Position numbers and translations under genes: made by a program
Shown here: positions 46,593 through 58,641 of the stretch, piece by piece
How the letters are laid out: each line of letters begins with the position of its first letter
Numbering within the stretch: position 1 is the first letter of the stretch
DNA from: Rosellinia necatrix
Lineage: Eukaryota > Ascomycota > Sordariomycetes > Xylariales > Xylariaceae
Reading direction: 5' to 3'
Assembly: GCA_021209875.1 (NCBI GenBank)
Contig: JAGYVD010000001.1
Span: 4,464,001 to 4,528,000, forward strand
Length of the DNA stretch: 64,000 nt
The notes under the pieces: generated by a model
What the model was told of the DNA's origin: nothing
The model's database searches: none
What the model saw: only the letters and a program-made list of their open reading frames with translations

Positions 46593-49207
46593 CGACCAGT
46601 GGAACAAGTATAGCATTCTGCCTTCCATCAACACGAAACCAAGTGCCTATCCGCGCATCCATAATCTATCCTCACTTCTTCGCTTCTCCATGTACCATTT
46701 TGATGAGACACTGTAAATACAGACAGCCAGTTGCCCCTGCCGGATTTCCTCTCCTGATACCATCATCTACGGTGCATTATTGAGCTACCACCGTGGCAAA
46801 GCCCTGGTCAGCCCTCATAGCCAAGGATAGCCTCTGGACTGTGCCTCGAAGGATGAGAAACGGAGTTGAGGCGTTGTTGTCCTTTACCATGCTATCCTGA
46901 GTTACGACTGCCTATAAAGGAAGCTTGGGCTCTGCCGATAGTTGGCTGTTCTTTTTTTTTTTGAATTTTTTTGCTATCCACAAGGTGGATAGCTTCTTAC
47001 GTTGCCTTGTGTGTCTTGCGATGATACAAACATTCGGATCAAAGCACACTAGACTTTGCCAACGTCTTGAGAAGATAACATTGAGATACCCCTATTGTAA
47101 TAGCAACAACCGTCGAATTTGAGGGACATGATTCCCGAGACTACGCGGTGCAGTCATATCATCCATTTCGGATAGAGAATGTTGGGCACATGGATCCGAG
47201 GAAAAGAGGTACGCATCAAAAGAGGGGGGGGGAACGAGCGGGAGCACACTCGCTATGCGCAGAATCATGAGTCCAATAATGGGATAGTCCTTCTATTCAA
47301 ACACCCCCCTGGGTCATAAAAGAAAAGCCATTTAATAATATGCCGAACCGGTGGGAGTGAAAGTATTGGATGCAGACAATAGGGCCTGCATGTGGTCATA
47401 TGCTATGACACGTGTCGGCATCATCAGCGCCACTAGCACGTGAAACTTGGTAGGCGATATCCAGTAGGCATGTAGAACATCGAGCTTGAAGCCTGATACT
47501 TCATGTATGGCTTGGATCCTTCCCACGTGCAATTGACCTGCATGCAAGTACACGATTGCGTTTTTAAGTCTGCTTACCGCTCAGCCAATGAGGACTAAGA
47601 GACGGTTAGTGAGCCAATTCGACCGTCTTCATCTTCAGCGAGTCGCTAATGAAAGCTGCTTGATGCCAGGTGTACTCCCTCGGAAGCAGCGTTGACCATC
47701 CAAGCCTGAGATGACCACGGTGTAATATAAAATCGCAGATACACCATATTATACCACCACACATGGCTAAAATGGCACTACGGAGGTCGCCATAAAGCAT
47801 GTCAAGTGTCATCGCTTCGGTGCTCGGGCATCAATCATGGTGACATTAACCACACACCATTCTCGTGCCCGCAACATCCTAGATATTTTCGTCTTGTTAT
47901 AGTCCCTATTAAGGACGGGAAAGCTTATTTTTAGCCAGGCTGGACATAGTTGGCATTGCATCCATATCACAAAAGGCGCGAAATCAGGCTTATCAGGTGG
48001 CGTCCCGGGCCACTACTACCTACCTATTCTCCTTCTCTACATTGCCTAAGTGCGATGATCGGTCAACGCTCGCAGTCGTACGATATCGAATGGTGCAAGG
48101 TTGCGCTCAGCCATAGTTTTTCGTCACTACGGCATACCTACCGTAGCTTTATAGGAATATGACAACATTTCGGGGTCTAAACACAATAATTTACGATGCA
48201 TCTCTACAGACCAGAACGAAACGAAACACGGTATTTTATGTATACTCATGAGTCATGGATAACCTCAACACCCAAGCCACAGGTTGGAGAGGTGTCTACT
48301 CCCCATGGTTAAGTAAGGTATCTGCCTGGCCTACATATTGCTCACTTCTTAAGTACTAGGTCAGAGGATACCCCCCATATGCACTCCCTACACGCTTCAC
48401 TGGTCTCTCCTACGTGGTAGTTGTTGTTCAGCCTTCCTATTCGGGAAGAACCTTATGTGAACAAGTAGACAAGGCTGGCAAAACTCTATGGCGATGACTA
48501 TTCAGGCCGCCTCACTTCATCTTAAGTAACTCTAACTAAATAAAAGTTATGAGTAAAGGCATCGCCGGTCTTGAATGGCATTATCGATCTCTTAACTACG
48601 AGACCCCGTCTCCCTCCACATCATGCTCAACATGCGTATTGCATAGTTAGATATGGGTATCCAATCCCTTATTTGGAAGAGATCCTCCTTGTGACCGGGA
48701 TTCTACACATCCATACTAGCGGAGGTGTATCCCGTCACGAACCATGTCTGGGAGGAGGGGGGGCTAGCCCGAAACTGAAGCCGAAAATGTCCAGGGCTGC
48801 CAAAAATAAGAGCTGAAAAGACGTCCGCCGGAAAATGCACACCGAAGCCGAAGCCGAAGCCGAAGCCGCCCCCTTCCCGCCCCCCAAACAAAGCTTGAGT
48901 GAGCAGATTATAATAAATAGAACAATGGTACATAGCCCATCGTATGAAGGGTAGACGAATATGGCAGTCGAAAAGTGCTACATTGCCTAGCGCCGGGCTA
49001 ATCAGACCGACTCAACATTCACGGCGGCCGACCGACCATACACCCTTCCTTCCTATGAGTCATCCGGCATCAAGGGGAGGGGGGTTGCTTTTTGTTCTGC
49101 ATATATTCGCGCGTGTCCCCCAATCCCACCCGCTGGACCCGATAGGACTTCACCATGCCGTGGCTTGCTGTTGAAACTGCACTTTACAAAGACCCCGGGT
49201 GAGTGTA

Positions 49208-49249
<42 letters not shown>

Positions 49250-49649
49250 TGTGCATGTCGGGCATCGACCATCCCTTCGTCTTTCGTCTCTAAATGGCTC
49301 GCAGCGGCTTCCCCTTGGGGGTCCGAAGGGGCCGGACTGACCTTTCCTAGCTCGCTTTGTTACACCATATATACCGTACCATTCGGTCTCGATTCGTTTG
49401 TCACTGCAGGATGCGGGCTCGCCGTGGCGGGAAAATTAAGTAATTTGAATTTATACATTGCTTTCGCTACATTGGTATCTTTGGCTTCACCGACTTCATG
49501 CGGCAGATGCGTCTAATATCCCCTTTCCACACGCGACATAGCCTCGTCGGCTTTTCCCTTTCCTATCGGCAAAAGGATAGCGTGGCTGCGGTCTAAGTCT
49601 ATTACACCGGCTCTGAAACCCCAAAGGGAGGGGGTTTAGTGTATACCTT
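46593..49649. other. 3-kb intergenic region, no gene seen
   Basis: It holds a poly-T run (about 46951), a gccgaa hexamer run (about 48840-48870) and a TG microsatellite (49210-49248). Small minus-strand ORFs (47332-47553, 47606-47812) have no recognisable features. Confidence 0.5.
49210..49248. repeat. (GT)n microsatellite
   Basis: About 19 GT dinucleotides, with a single interruption at the 3' side. Confidence 0.95.
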
Positions 49650-51834
49650 CTACGCCTTCTTCTCGCCGGCCAAGATCTGCTTGTCCGTCTGGGCGGCGGC
49701 AGGGGCGACCTCCTCGTCGCTGAGCTCGTCGGGGCGCTTCATGTCGCGGAAGTCGGTGTTGAGGACGAACTCCTCGTCGTCGAGCTTGTGGAAGAGGAAC
49801 CAGAAGATGACAGTGAGGACGCCGCCGGCGATGGTGGGGCCGAAGAAGACCCAGACGAGGTTGGGGTCCTTGATGGCGGGGGCGGCGGCGAGGCCGAGGA
49901 TGGCGGCGATGGCGCTGCTGAAGAGGTTGAGGGAGGCGACGAGGCCCTTCATGTTCTTGGGCGCCATGGCGTAGGCCATGCCGTACAGCGACACGTTGAC
50001 GAAGACCTCGGACGCGGCCCCGATGATGACGGGGATGGCGTACAGCGGGTACGGGATCGGCGACAGCGCCGGCTCGCCCTCGGCCACGATCTCCGTGCAC
50101 GTCGACGCGTTGTACCCGCACGGCGAGGTCTGGTACACGTAGTACTGCAGCAGCCCGTACCCGATCGAGCCCAGCGTGCCGAGCGCGAAGCCAAAGGTGA
50201 TGCGCGAGATCGACCCCCACTTGATGCCCTTCTTACGGAGGAAGGGGTAGACGATGTGGTTCATGATCGGGACCACTATGTTATCCCTTGATTAGCCATA
50301 TATTCATTCCCATTCGTCCTCCATTATCATCATCATCATCATCATCATCATCGCCGCCCCAGATCCAAGTGGATTCCGTTATCCAGAGGTGGTAAAAAAT
50401 AAAAATAAAAATTGTTGGAGTACTTACAAACAACGATACTGACGGAGTTCAGGTTGTCGAACAGATCGTTAGGCAGACCCTTGGTGTCCAGACCGGCGGT
50501 CAGGGCGTTAGCGGCAGCGCCTAGACCGTAGTCGTTGACCTGCCAGATGGGGGCGAAGGAGAAGATGGCGCAGGCCTGGAAGGTGCGCTTGACGTCGCCG
50601 ACGAAGGCGTCGTCGTAGGCGTACTCCTTGGTGCTGCCGGCGGCGCGGCGGACGCTGGGCTTGCCGAGGTCCCAGAAGCCGGCGCGGCCGATCTTGGCGA
50701 GACCGCCGTGGGCGAAGATGTCGCCGAGCACCTTGAAGACGTTGCCCAGATCGGAGCCTCCGGGGGGCTGCTTGATGAGGCGCGGGTTCAGGAACCACAG
50801 GAGCGGGGGCAGCATGAGGTACAGGATGGTCGGGATGAGGTAGGCGGCCCAGTAACCGACGATCTTGGCGAGGTAAGTGGTGGGGATGCCAAAGACGGCG
50901 CCGACGTTGATGAGCAGGTAGAACCACAGCATGACGCTGTTGATGGACTCCTCGGGGTCGACGATGACGCGCTCGCCGTTGGAGTCGGTGATGATGTGGG
51001 CCTTCTTGTGCGGGCTCTGGTCGATGAGGGTCGGGGAGATGTTGGGCTTGAACTGGGCGGCGCCGATGGCGAGCAGGTAGAGCGAGAAGGCGAAGGGGCC
51101 GAAGGCGTTGCCGGACTGCAGCACCGAGGGCAGGGCCGAGATGATCATGATGATGTGGGCGACGCCGCAGATGGCGACACCCTGGCAGATCATGCGGAAG
51201 CGGCCGTACTTGGTGTCGGCGAGCCAGCCGAAGAAGATGGGCAGGGCGTACGCGAGGAACTTGAAGGACTCGGTGACGGCCGAGGCGACGGCCGAGCCCT
51301 TGCCCAGGGCGCCGGCGGTGAAGTCGCTGCCGGGGTAGGTGGCGCCGGTGCCGGGCCCCTCGCGGCCGACGGGCAGGGGCGCGCGGATGAAGTTCTTGTA
51401 CACCTGGTTGCAGCCGTAGTAGGAGGCGCGCTCGGCGAACTCGACGGCGCACAGCCAGTACGTGGTCGAGGGCATCTTGCCGGCCACGCGCCGCAGCGTC
51501 GCCTTCTCCTCCTCGTTGGGCAGCACGAGGCCCTGCCAGATCTCGTGGCCCTCCTCGTCGTACGTGACCTCGTCGTCGTCCGCCGCGCTGCTCACCGCCA
51601 CCTTGCCGCCGACAGACGCCTTCTCGTCGACCGAGGCCCGGACCGCGCTCACGGGCGCCGCGACGGTCGCGATGGACGCTTGTGTGTCTAATTCGTGAGG
51701 AAAGGAAAACACGTCCCTCGAGTTAATCACTACACTCTACTACATACATTGACAAGCAAAGGGGGGAGGGAGACGGAGAGGGAGAGGGAAAGGGAGAGAG
51801 AGGGGGAAGGAATGGATATCTGCTTACCCGCCAT
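49650..51834 (-). CDS. PTR2: Di/tripeptide:H+ symporter, POT/PTR2 family
   Basis: The exons are 51834-51828, 51687-50428 and 50275-49650, giving 630 residues with all joins in frame. The first coding exon is only 7 nt (ATGGCGG). POT landmarks: VEFAERASYYG (the ExxER-type signature of helix 1), FGWLADTKYGRFRMI, GAAQFKPNISPTLIDQ and a C-terminal half containing AIPVIIGAASEVFVNVSLYG and MAPKNMKGLVASLNLF. A hydrophilic N-terminus of about 80 residues precedes the membrane part; about twelve helices are expected. By family it imports small peptides across the plasma membrane. The coding sequence is strongly GC-rich with C/G-ending codons, unlike its flanks, as in highly expressed fungal genes. Intron 1 has a GGGAGA-like purine tract and intron 2 an ATC run. 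Long open frames on the opposite strand and in the other minus frame are by-products of this composition. Confidence 0.93.
50324..50353. repeat. (ATC)n microsatellite in PTR2 intron 2
   Basis: About nine ATC units within the intron 50427-50276. Confidence 0.9.
51760..51808. repeat. GGGAGA-like purine tract in PTR2 intron 1
   Basis: An irregular run of GGGAGA/GGGAAA-type units on the plus strand lies within the intron 51827-51688. Confidence 0.75.
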
Positions 51835-54800
51835 CGTGAGGACTATTGCTGTTGTCTCAAGCCAGAGGATACTAACTGAAGACGACAACAAGGGAGATGA
51901 GCCTTAGGTTCGCCAATGATGGAATGAACGAACGTGCACTGAAGCCTGGAGGGGAGTCGGGGTGGGAGGAACATGCGCGGGTGCAACACGACGCCGCTGG
52001 TTATATACTATTCGGTATAGTTATCCTCCCTCCCCCAAGCTTTGACGGCAGCATTGGCATTGGCATGTAGGACGGGCGCATCCCTCGCGTGTGTACATGT
52101 GTGTGCGTGTGTGCGACTCGTTCGGCCGGGTCCCTTGGGTCCCCTTGGTCATGTTGGGAGTGTGGTCGCGCGACTCGCCTCCTCCCATTGCCTTGCCTCT
52201 CTTTCCCTCTCTCACTCCCTCCCCCCCCCGGTCCCTCCCCGTTCCCCGTCCCCGTCTCCCTCGTTCCACCCAACCCCCGTCCATCCCCCAAGGACCTATA
52301 CCTCTTGGACTGGGAGCTTATCGCTCGCCGAGAAAGGTTGGCATGCAGCGTCCTTCCTCCTCCAGACTGGATCGAGGTTTTCTCACCGGTGGAGTTAGGA
52401 CCATCGTACCAAACGGACTGCAGTGGTGGCGGGTGGTTATCAGGCCCTCCTCAGCTTTTCGTCCAGTCCGAATGAGGGTAGTGTTCCGATATGGCGTCCT
52501 CGCCGCAAACAACGACAAACCTAGACAAACTGACACCAACTTACACTTCTCTATACTACACTATACTACGCTATATTACACTGCGTATATATACACTACC
52601 ATATACAGCGTATTTACACCACCTTACGTCTGTACATACACCACATGAACAACTACAACGAAGGGCGACCCTCGTAAACCATTTGGGACAACGAGTTGAG
52701 TCAAGAGGGAAGGACGGACGGGGGATGCTTCTCTGCCAAGGTCTGGGCAGAAAGTAGGGTCTCGGCCAAGGTGCTCCCGCAGGTCTTGGTTGGATAGATG
52801 TTGTTGCGCTCGCACACGGTATAGGCCCGAGTTCAGCCAAGCACATCATATCCTGTCCAATCAAGCCGACTGTTTTCTTTAGCCAGATCATGTCTCTGCG
52901 GCACAAGTACAGTAGTGTAGGTACCACCAAGCAGCAACTAAGGTAGTAGGACTGCCATACTTGTACTGTAAGTTGTACAGCATTAGCCCATAACCACCTA
53001 CTACCTAGGTAGTTACCTCCAGACATTAATACTACTACTAGGTAGTTACTTCGCGAGGTACCTACTTAGAGGTAACTATAACTCCTATTCAACGTGCCAA
53101 CTCTCCTACGCCCCTCTTTCTCCAAGTGACCGATTATTCTTGACTGATATCTATCTCCCTAGCCTCGGCTCGACGAGACCTAGTTCTATATAACGAACGA
53201 CCAAAGTACTAGCACTCGTAGCTAGTGAGTGTATGGTCTGGTTATGGCATGGTAAATGTGGCTAGAGGCGCGCTCATTCTATTTCGCCACTGTCCATCAT
53301 TTGCAACAAATCATCCGTCCCCCAAGCCAGGTCAGATTGTTATTAATTTTTTTTTCTTTGGTGTATACAAATACGACCGCCTTGGCTGTCTCGGCATCAC
53401 TGATCCAATTCCTTCAGCTGTCTGGGCAGAGGAAGCGAGCCTGTAACAACCAGCAATCGCTGCGGCATGTTACCGCTTTAGGCAGGTGATTTTCCTTGGG
53501 CTGTCAGTACGATAAGATAGGTAGCCGGGGAAAGGCTGTACTACCTACTACCTACACTGCCTACTACTACTACAACTAGTGTACTACTGCTACTACTACC
53601 TACTACTATCCCTACAACACCATATAGAAGGTTATCTGTAAGTACATACAGTACATAGACTGATAGTTAGTGATATCGCCATGTACACCACCTCTCGCAC
53701 TATCGACGCCACCCCGGGGGCCAAGTCGCCTTGACAGAGCGCTTGATAGCGCCATCACGAGATCGTCGCACAGGGCGACAGGAACTGTGCGACCGCCAAG
53801 CACGTCCGAGAAGCGCCATTCCGCTCACTCGCCCAGCCAACGTTCCGCATCGCGTCTTTCTAGAACGTCTTGCCCAGTCCTTCTTTCCCCTTCCCCCCCG
53901 TTCCTGCAACCAATGGCGGCCGGGCCGCACTTTGCCGATCGACTGGCGAAGAGGGAACCATCTTTGGGTTTCGGATCTCGCGAAGGCATGTACATGTAAT
54001 ATGCATACATACATATGTAGGTACGATTGTATGTAACTATTGTTATCATTTGTTTGCTTGTTGTTGGACAGGTTGGCTTGACGTTTTACGACCGACGATC
54101 AATCCTTCCAGGCCCTGCATCCAGACGCTTCTCCAATCAACGTGTTGGTAAATGCTCACAAGGCACCCAAACTAACCTGTCTTGTCGATACCGTGCCGCC
54201 ATTCGCGTGGTCGTCTTATACGGTCTTACTGAGAAACACAGTTGCCGAGTCGGTCTGACCCCTTGTCTTATTTGACACATCGTCCCTCAAACACGCGATA
54301 AGCCTGCCTGTCTGTCTGCCCGTCTGTCTACCTGCCTGCCTTGGGATTTGGATTTATGTTGCTTCGTCTCTTCTATTCTTTTTGGACTGCTAGTTAGGCT
54401 ATCGGATCGCAGCGCTCTATCGCCCTCTTTTGACTTCTTCACATGATCGGCTGGGCGCATGGCGAGGCTGCTATGCATATCGTGGGGGAAGGAGAGAGGG
54501 ATCGATTCCCTACCTTGTGTAAGTAGGTTACATCCCGAGTCTAGACGAGGCTCACATTGGACCGATACTGGTCAGTGCCATAACTAATTGCTGACATGGG
54601 TTGGGTCGTTCCGAGGTTGGCGCAGTAGCGTGGTTGGGGTGTATTCGCCCCCTCGAACGCTCGCTTGGCCGTCTCCTCCGTTCCTCGTTATGTAACTATT
54701 TGCGACCTCAACTTGTTACACTAACTTCAACCCGCCACAAATCTGGGGGAGGAGACCGACGTCCGGGATTTGCCTAGCGTATACGAACAGAGGTTACACA

Positions 54801-55204
54801 GAAAGAACGTCTTTTGCGCCCCCGTCGTACTTGGACGAACGAGGCGTTTAGAACGTTTTTCTTATTTGTTCATAGCAAAGGCGCGAACGCCTTGGCGCGG
54901 GTTCCCGGCCCATAGTCTTCCTCCCAATCACGAAGGGAGCAGCAGACTGACGATATCTCGATAATTATGGCGGAATAAGATCATCGAGAATGAAGGGGCG
55001 CGGGCGGGGAGGCGAGAATGCAGTAATTCGCACTGTTTTCCACCATACTCAGGGACGTAGTAGTTAGGTATGTCCGTCTACCGTATCTTACGAGCAATCT
55101 CTCGTATCTACAAGTGTCTACCTACTACCTAGGTAGATATGTAAGTATGTATTATGTATCCAAACTGCTAGGTAGTACCTACCCTACAGGTAAGCTTTGC
55201 GATT

Positions 55205-55245
55205 AGGTACTTGCCCAGACGCTATTCGTCTGGGCAAGTGTACCT
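55205..55245. repeat. Near-perfect hairpin (inverted repeat)
   Basis: The arms acttgcccagacg (55209-55221) and cgtctgggcaagt (55227-55239) are exact complements around a 5-nt loop. With a 2-nt bulge the stem extends to aggta/tacct, about 17 base pairs in all. It lies in gene-free DNA next to CCTA/TAGG motifs. Confidence 0.85.
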
Positions 55246-56774
55246 GTCCCTTGATACCTGCTTCTTTCGCCTGCTACTCCAGTTGGCTATATCTGGGACC
55301 ACATGGGTCTGTTTCCTGGGGGAAATACACACAATTCCTACAGTTCCGCGTGTGACTTGACACACTATATACACCGCTTCACACCCGAGAACCCTCACTG
55401 CCGTCTCAACGTGGTGTAAGTATTTAGGCTGGACCAATCCCCCATATGATACCCACCAATCCTCCCGGCACGAACTCTGTGGATAGTAGGGTAGCATTCA
55501 GTCTTCGTTTACAACCCAACTGTCTGGTACGCTTATGCTGAGCGAACCCTGCTTGGTGGGTGGTGGTGGTGCCATCTGGCGACACTAGAAGATAGGTATG
55601 TATTTGAGATCCCCAGATTACCTGATCAGGCAGGTCGTAAAATCGTCCTTTCCATGTTTTTCTCCTATGTAAAACACAAGCGGGTAGGCAGGGCTGGTCT
55701 CCTCCCTCCGTGGTGTACATACATATATACATACATACCAGGCATACCCTCAAGCGAAAACCGCCTCCTGGGCTCGAACCGTTCCCGTTCCGCCCGAACC
55801 AAAAAAAAAAAAAAATCCATACAGACGGATGTCCCGAACAAAAGAAACCAAAAGGTACAGTACCAGGGATTCGCTGGCCATCACATCACCGACCTAACTT
55901 GCGAATCTGGCGGTCATGAGAATAGTCTTCCGGGGCCATTGCTGATTTAAAAGTGATGTAGGCAAAGTTAAAAAGTTGCTGTCTCATGGTTAAGGGAAAA
56001 CCGTGTAGTCCTATTACTTTGTGATGAGGTAAGTATTGGTAGCAGAGTGCTAGAAACTCCCTTTGAAGTCAACCAAATGCTGCTTTATATTGAAGTTCAA
56101 AATATGTAGCTTGAGGAGTTGCGTACCCGTGCCCGCATGCCCAAAGCCGTAATGAATGTGATAATCTGCTACTTTGACCTGGACAGTGTAGTTCTCCATT
56201 TAACTTGTACCTGGTTGCAAGTACATCTAGACAGCGCCTCGACTGTCAAATACTCGGCGCGTGGAAGGGTAGGTTACATCAAGCTCCCGAACATGACGCC
56301 TTGCTGCTGCAGAAAGCTTAACCATGGCTTCAGGTATGTTGGGCATGGCTTATTCCGAGGGTTGGTGATGGAGGCCTTTCGAAGTTGACTCTTGTTTTGT
56401 TTCTACTGAGGTATTGGAGAAGACAAGCTCATGGCAGCCCAAGATGCCGGCCGTGTGAGCTTTGCTGCTGCTGCTGCTGTTGCTGTTGCTGTTGCTGCCG
56501 CTTCTTTAATACGTCATTGTGCTTTTCGTATCTGTTTCTCTAGCTCCTGCCCTGTCTGTGCTGCCCACCTTGTACTTGTACGTACGGCAGTAAATCCACA
56601 CAACCAAGAGACAGCAAGGAGAACAGGACGCGAAAAAAGAACCTCGAGCAAACTGTGAACACTGAGCTAAAATAATGAAGCTATAGACAAAAAGCTAGTT
56701 AGGTTGGTTTGGTAAGACAAAATATAGAGAGGCTCCGGCCAGCTGGGTTGCCCTGATTTTGTTTCTCTCCCTCT

Positions 56775-56824
56775 GTGTGTGTGTGTGTGTGTGCGTGGTG
56801 TGTGTATATGTGTGTGTGTGTATG
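56775..56824. repeat. Compound (GT)n tract
   Basis: Interrupted GT runs upstream of the 57097 gene. Confidence 0.85.
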
Positions 56825-57096
56825 TGACAAACATCGAAGCTTAGTGCGAACCTATGTGCATATACGGCCCAGTTATTTATCTACTTGTGTTACCTCAACT
56901 CACCCTCTTGGTCTCGTGCATTAGGTATTAGACTTTGTCCAGCATCGGCATACCCGTGTGTTCCTTCAGCAATTACCTCCTCCCTCGCCGACACGACATT
57001 CTTAGTAGTGTATAGTCGACTCGACTACGCTGTCTAGGATATCCTCCAACTACTACGCCATCACGTGGCTCCCGCCCCTCCCCCCCTAACGCAATA

Positions 57097-58641
57097 ATGA
57101 CAGGGGCGTTATCACATACTCTTGAAGGTGCCAAACGCACATCGGACCGAGCTCGCCATCGTACGCCTCAAGTCACTGATGATGGTAGAAGGCAGCCGAA
57201 GCAACCTCAGCCGAAGCAACCTCAGCGGGAAACACATGCCCTCCCCCACTACGCTTATCCGACCGCTAACTCGACTGCTCGCTTGCGGGCATCGGCGCCA
57301 TTTATGCCATCCAATCCAGCCTCTTCCCCTGCATCTTTGTCATTACGATCGAACCCGCGTCCTCGTCGTGCCCCAGCTCCACGTAAGCACCACCCCAACG
57401 CTGCTCCCTCGGACCCGGAGTATGTCACACAGCTGTGGAAGAGTGTCGCAGCATATGGGGCCGAGAACCAGAGCTCGAAAGGAGGGGGGAAGAAGGGGGC
57501 GCCATCCACAACGGGCACATTAACTCTTGCATCGACATCGACCTCCAGACCGCCCCAGCATCAAATACTTGCAACGCCGACATCTTCAAGCCAGAAGTCG
57601 AAGAGGGAACCAACCGCCAGGGTCTTCGACTCAGACTTCGAGACAGCGGTTTTGACAATGCATAAAATTACGATCGAGGGAGAAAGCCTGACCCAGAGCT
57701 TCGACGATCACTTTTCCCTTTCCCTCTCTAAGCTCCCCAATGACTGTATAGATCGCTTTAATGTCTACAGAGAGAAGTTTGCCCTTAATGTATGGCTGGA
57801 GCCTGACCACGAGCATGCCAAGCGGATCCAGGAGGAATTTTGCGCTATGAAGGACTACGGTTGCAGCGAAGCCGAATTTGCGGTGTATGCTCTGCAGGAG
57901 GTGTTCCTCGACGAACGTCGGTACCCGACCATGATGGAACCAGCCGAGATGCTCATGGCCCCGGTGCGCATGTTGGAGCTTGTGCAGAGGTTGAAGGTTG
58001 GGAAGAAGCCCATATTCGGTGCGTGGAAGGCACCGACACGGCTCGCTTTATCCGAGAAGCAGTATGAGTGGGATATCCGCCCGGACTGCGCATACTATAT
58101 CTCGCTCCGAGCTTTCCCGCTCAGCTTCCGCCCCAACGTGAGGAAATTTGTCTTTGTTGCGCAGGATCGCGCATGCTGCCCGTATCTCACGGTCGCGTTC
58201 AAAAAACACGTAGAGGCTCCCCAGACGGCCACCAACCGAGCTGCCATTGCTTCGGCCATTGCACTATACGATCGCTGGCATCTAAAACATAAAGCCCTCC
58301 AAAGACTTGGCATCGCTGACGAATGGCCGGAGGATCACGAGAACCAGCTGCGGCACTATAGTATCGTGCTTGTAGGAGCAGCCTGGGAACTCTGGTATAC
58401 TACACCGAAAACCTACCCTATGTGGAGTGGTTGTACAATGTCTCAGATGACGTTTGGGGATTGTTCTAATGCTAACAGTGTTGCGCTCCTATTAAGTATC
58501 TTGAACGACATTCATTATTGGGGATTAGCGGTACATGGGAAGTCCTGCCTGGCTGACATTGGCATTCTTGTCAAAGGTGACGCGAGTAGGGTTTCATGGC
58601 TTTCAGAAACCAGTGAGGATCTTGAAATTGGGACTGCGTGA
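57097..58641 (+). CDS. Fungal protein of unknown function, possible PD-(D/E)XK-like (DUF7924-like) fold
   Basis: A single open frame of 514 residues starts at the ATG at 57097. The first 190 residues are low-complexity (Pro/Ser/Gln, including a duplicated QPKQPQPKQPQ). The conserved-looking part starts near 190 (RVFDSDFETAVLTMHKITIE) and includes KDYGCSEAEFAVYALQEVFL, RPDCAYYISLRAF, FVFVAQDRACCPYLTVAFKK, ALYDRWHLKHKAL, LRHYSIVLVGAAWELW and ILNDIHYWGLAVHGKSC. This pattern recalls a widespread fungal family of unknown function in which a strand ending in E-F-K-K follows an upstream Asp, as in PD-(D/E)XK nucleases. Here the Glu position appears to be Ala (VAFKK). The assignment is from memory of the family and moderate at best. 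A nuclear or chromatin role should not be assumed. Confidence 0.7.
   Translation: MTGALSHTLEGAKRTSDRARHRTPQVTDDGRRQPKQPQPKQPQRETHALPHYAYPTANSTARLRASAPFMPSNPASSPASLSLRSNPRPRRAPAPRKHHPNAAPSDPEYVTQLWKSVAAYGAENQSSKGGGKKGAPSTTGTLTLASTSTSRPPQHQILATPTSSSQKSKREPTARVFDSDFETAVLTMHKITIEGESLTQSFDDHFSLSLSKLPNDCIDRFNVYREKFALNVWLEPDHEHAKRIQEEFCAMKDYGCSEAEFAVYALQEVFLDERRYPTMMEPAEMLMAPVRMLELVQRLKVGKKPIFGAWKAPTRLALSEKQYEWDIRPDCAYYISLRAFPLSFRPNVRKFVFVAQDRACCPYLTVAFKKHVEAPQTATNRAAIASAIALYDRWHLKHKALQRLGIADEWPEDHENQLRHYSIVLVGAAWELWYTTPKTYPMWSGCTMSQMTFGDCSNANSVALLLSILNDIHYWGLAVHGKSCLADIGILVKGDASRVSWLSETSEDLEIGTA

Larger units (their letters stand above)
51835..57096. other. 5.3-kb intergenic region, no gene seen
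   Basis: This contains the PTR2 promoter (TATATA near 52002-52009), CCTA/TAGG clusters (53000-53070, 53505-53610, 55110-55185), a long inverted repeat (55205-55245), poly-A (about 55801-55815), a gctgct/gctgtt run (56464-56500) and GT tracts (56775-56824). ORFs up to 185 codons at 52042-52648 overlap one another in several frames in C-rich sequence and are not credible. Confidence 0.5.

Noticed and set aside
47332..47812. Two minus-strand ORFs of about 70 codons
   Set aside because: There are no splice sites linking them in frame, no motif and no composition shift.
50508..51691. Long open frames of 314 codons (-) and 327 codons (+) overlapping PTR2
   Set aside because: They are alternative frames of GC-rich, codon-biased PTR2 coding sequence; their translations are Arg/His/Pro- or Gly/Asp/Glu-rich without protein-like features.
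52042..52648. Three overlapping plus-strand ORFs up to 185 codons
   Set aside because: They lie in C-rich low-complexity DNA, are open in several frames at once and show no conserved motif; probably promoter DNA upstream of PTR2.
55770..55800. Possible tRNA T-arm (GGGCTCGAACC)
   Set aside because: No matching acceptor stem, D-arm or anticodon arm could be placed on either strand.
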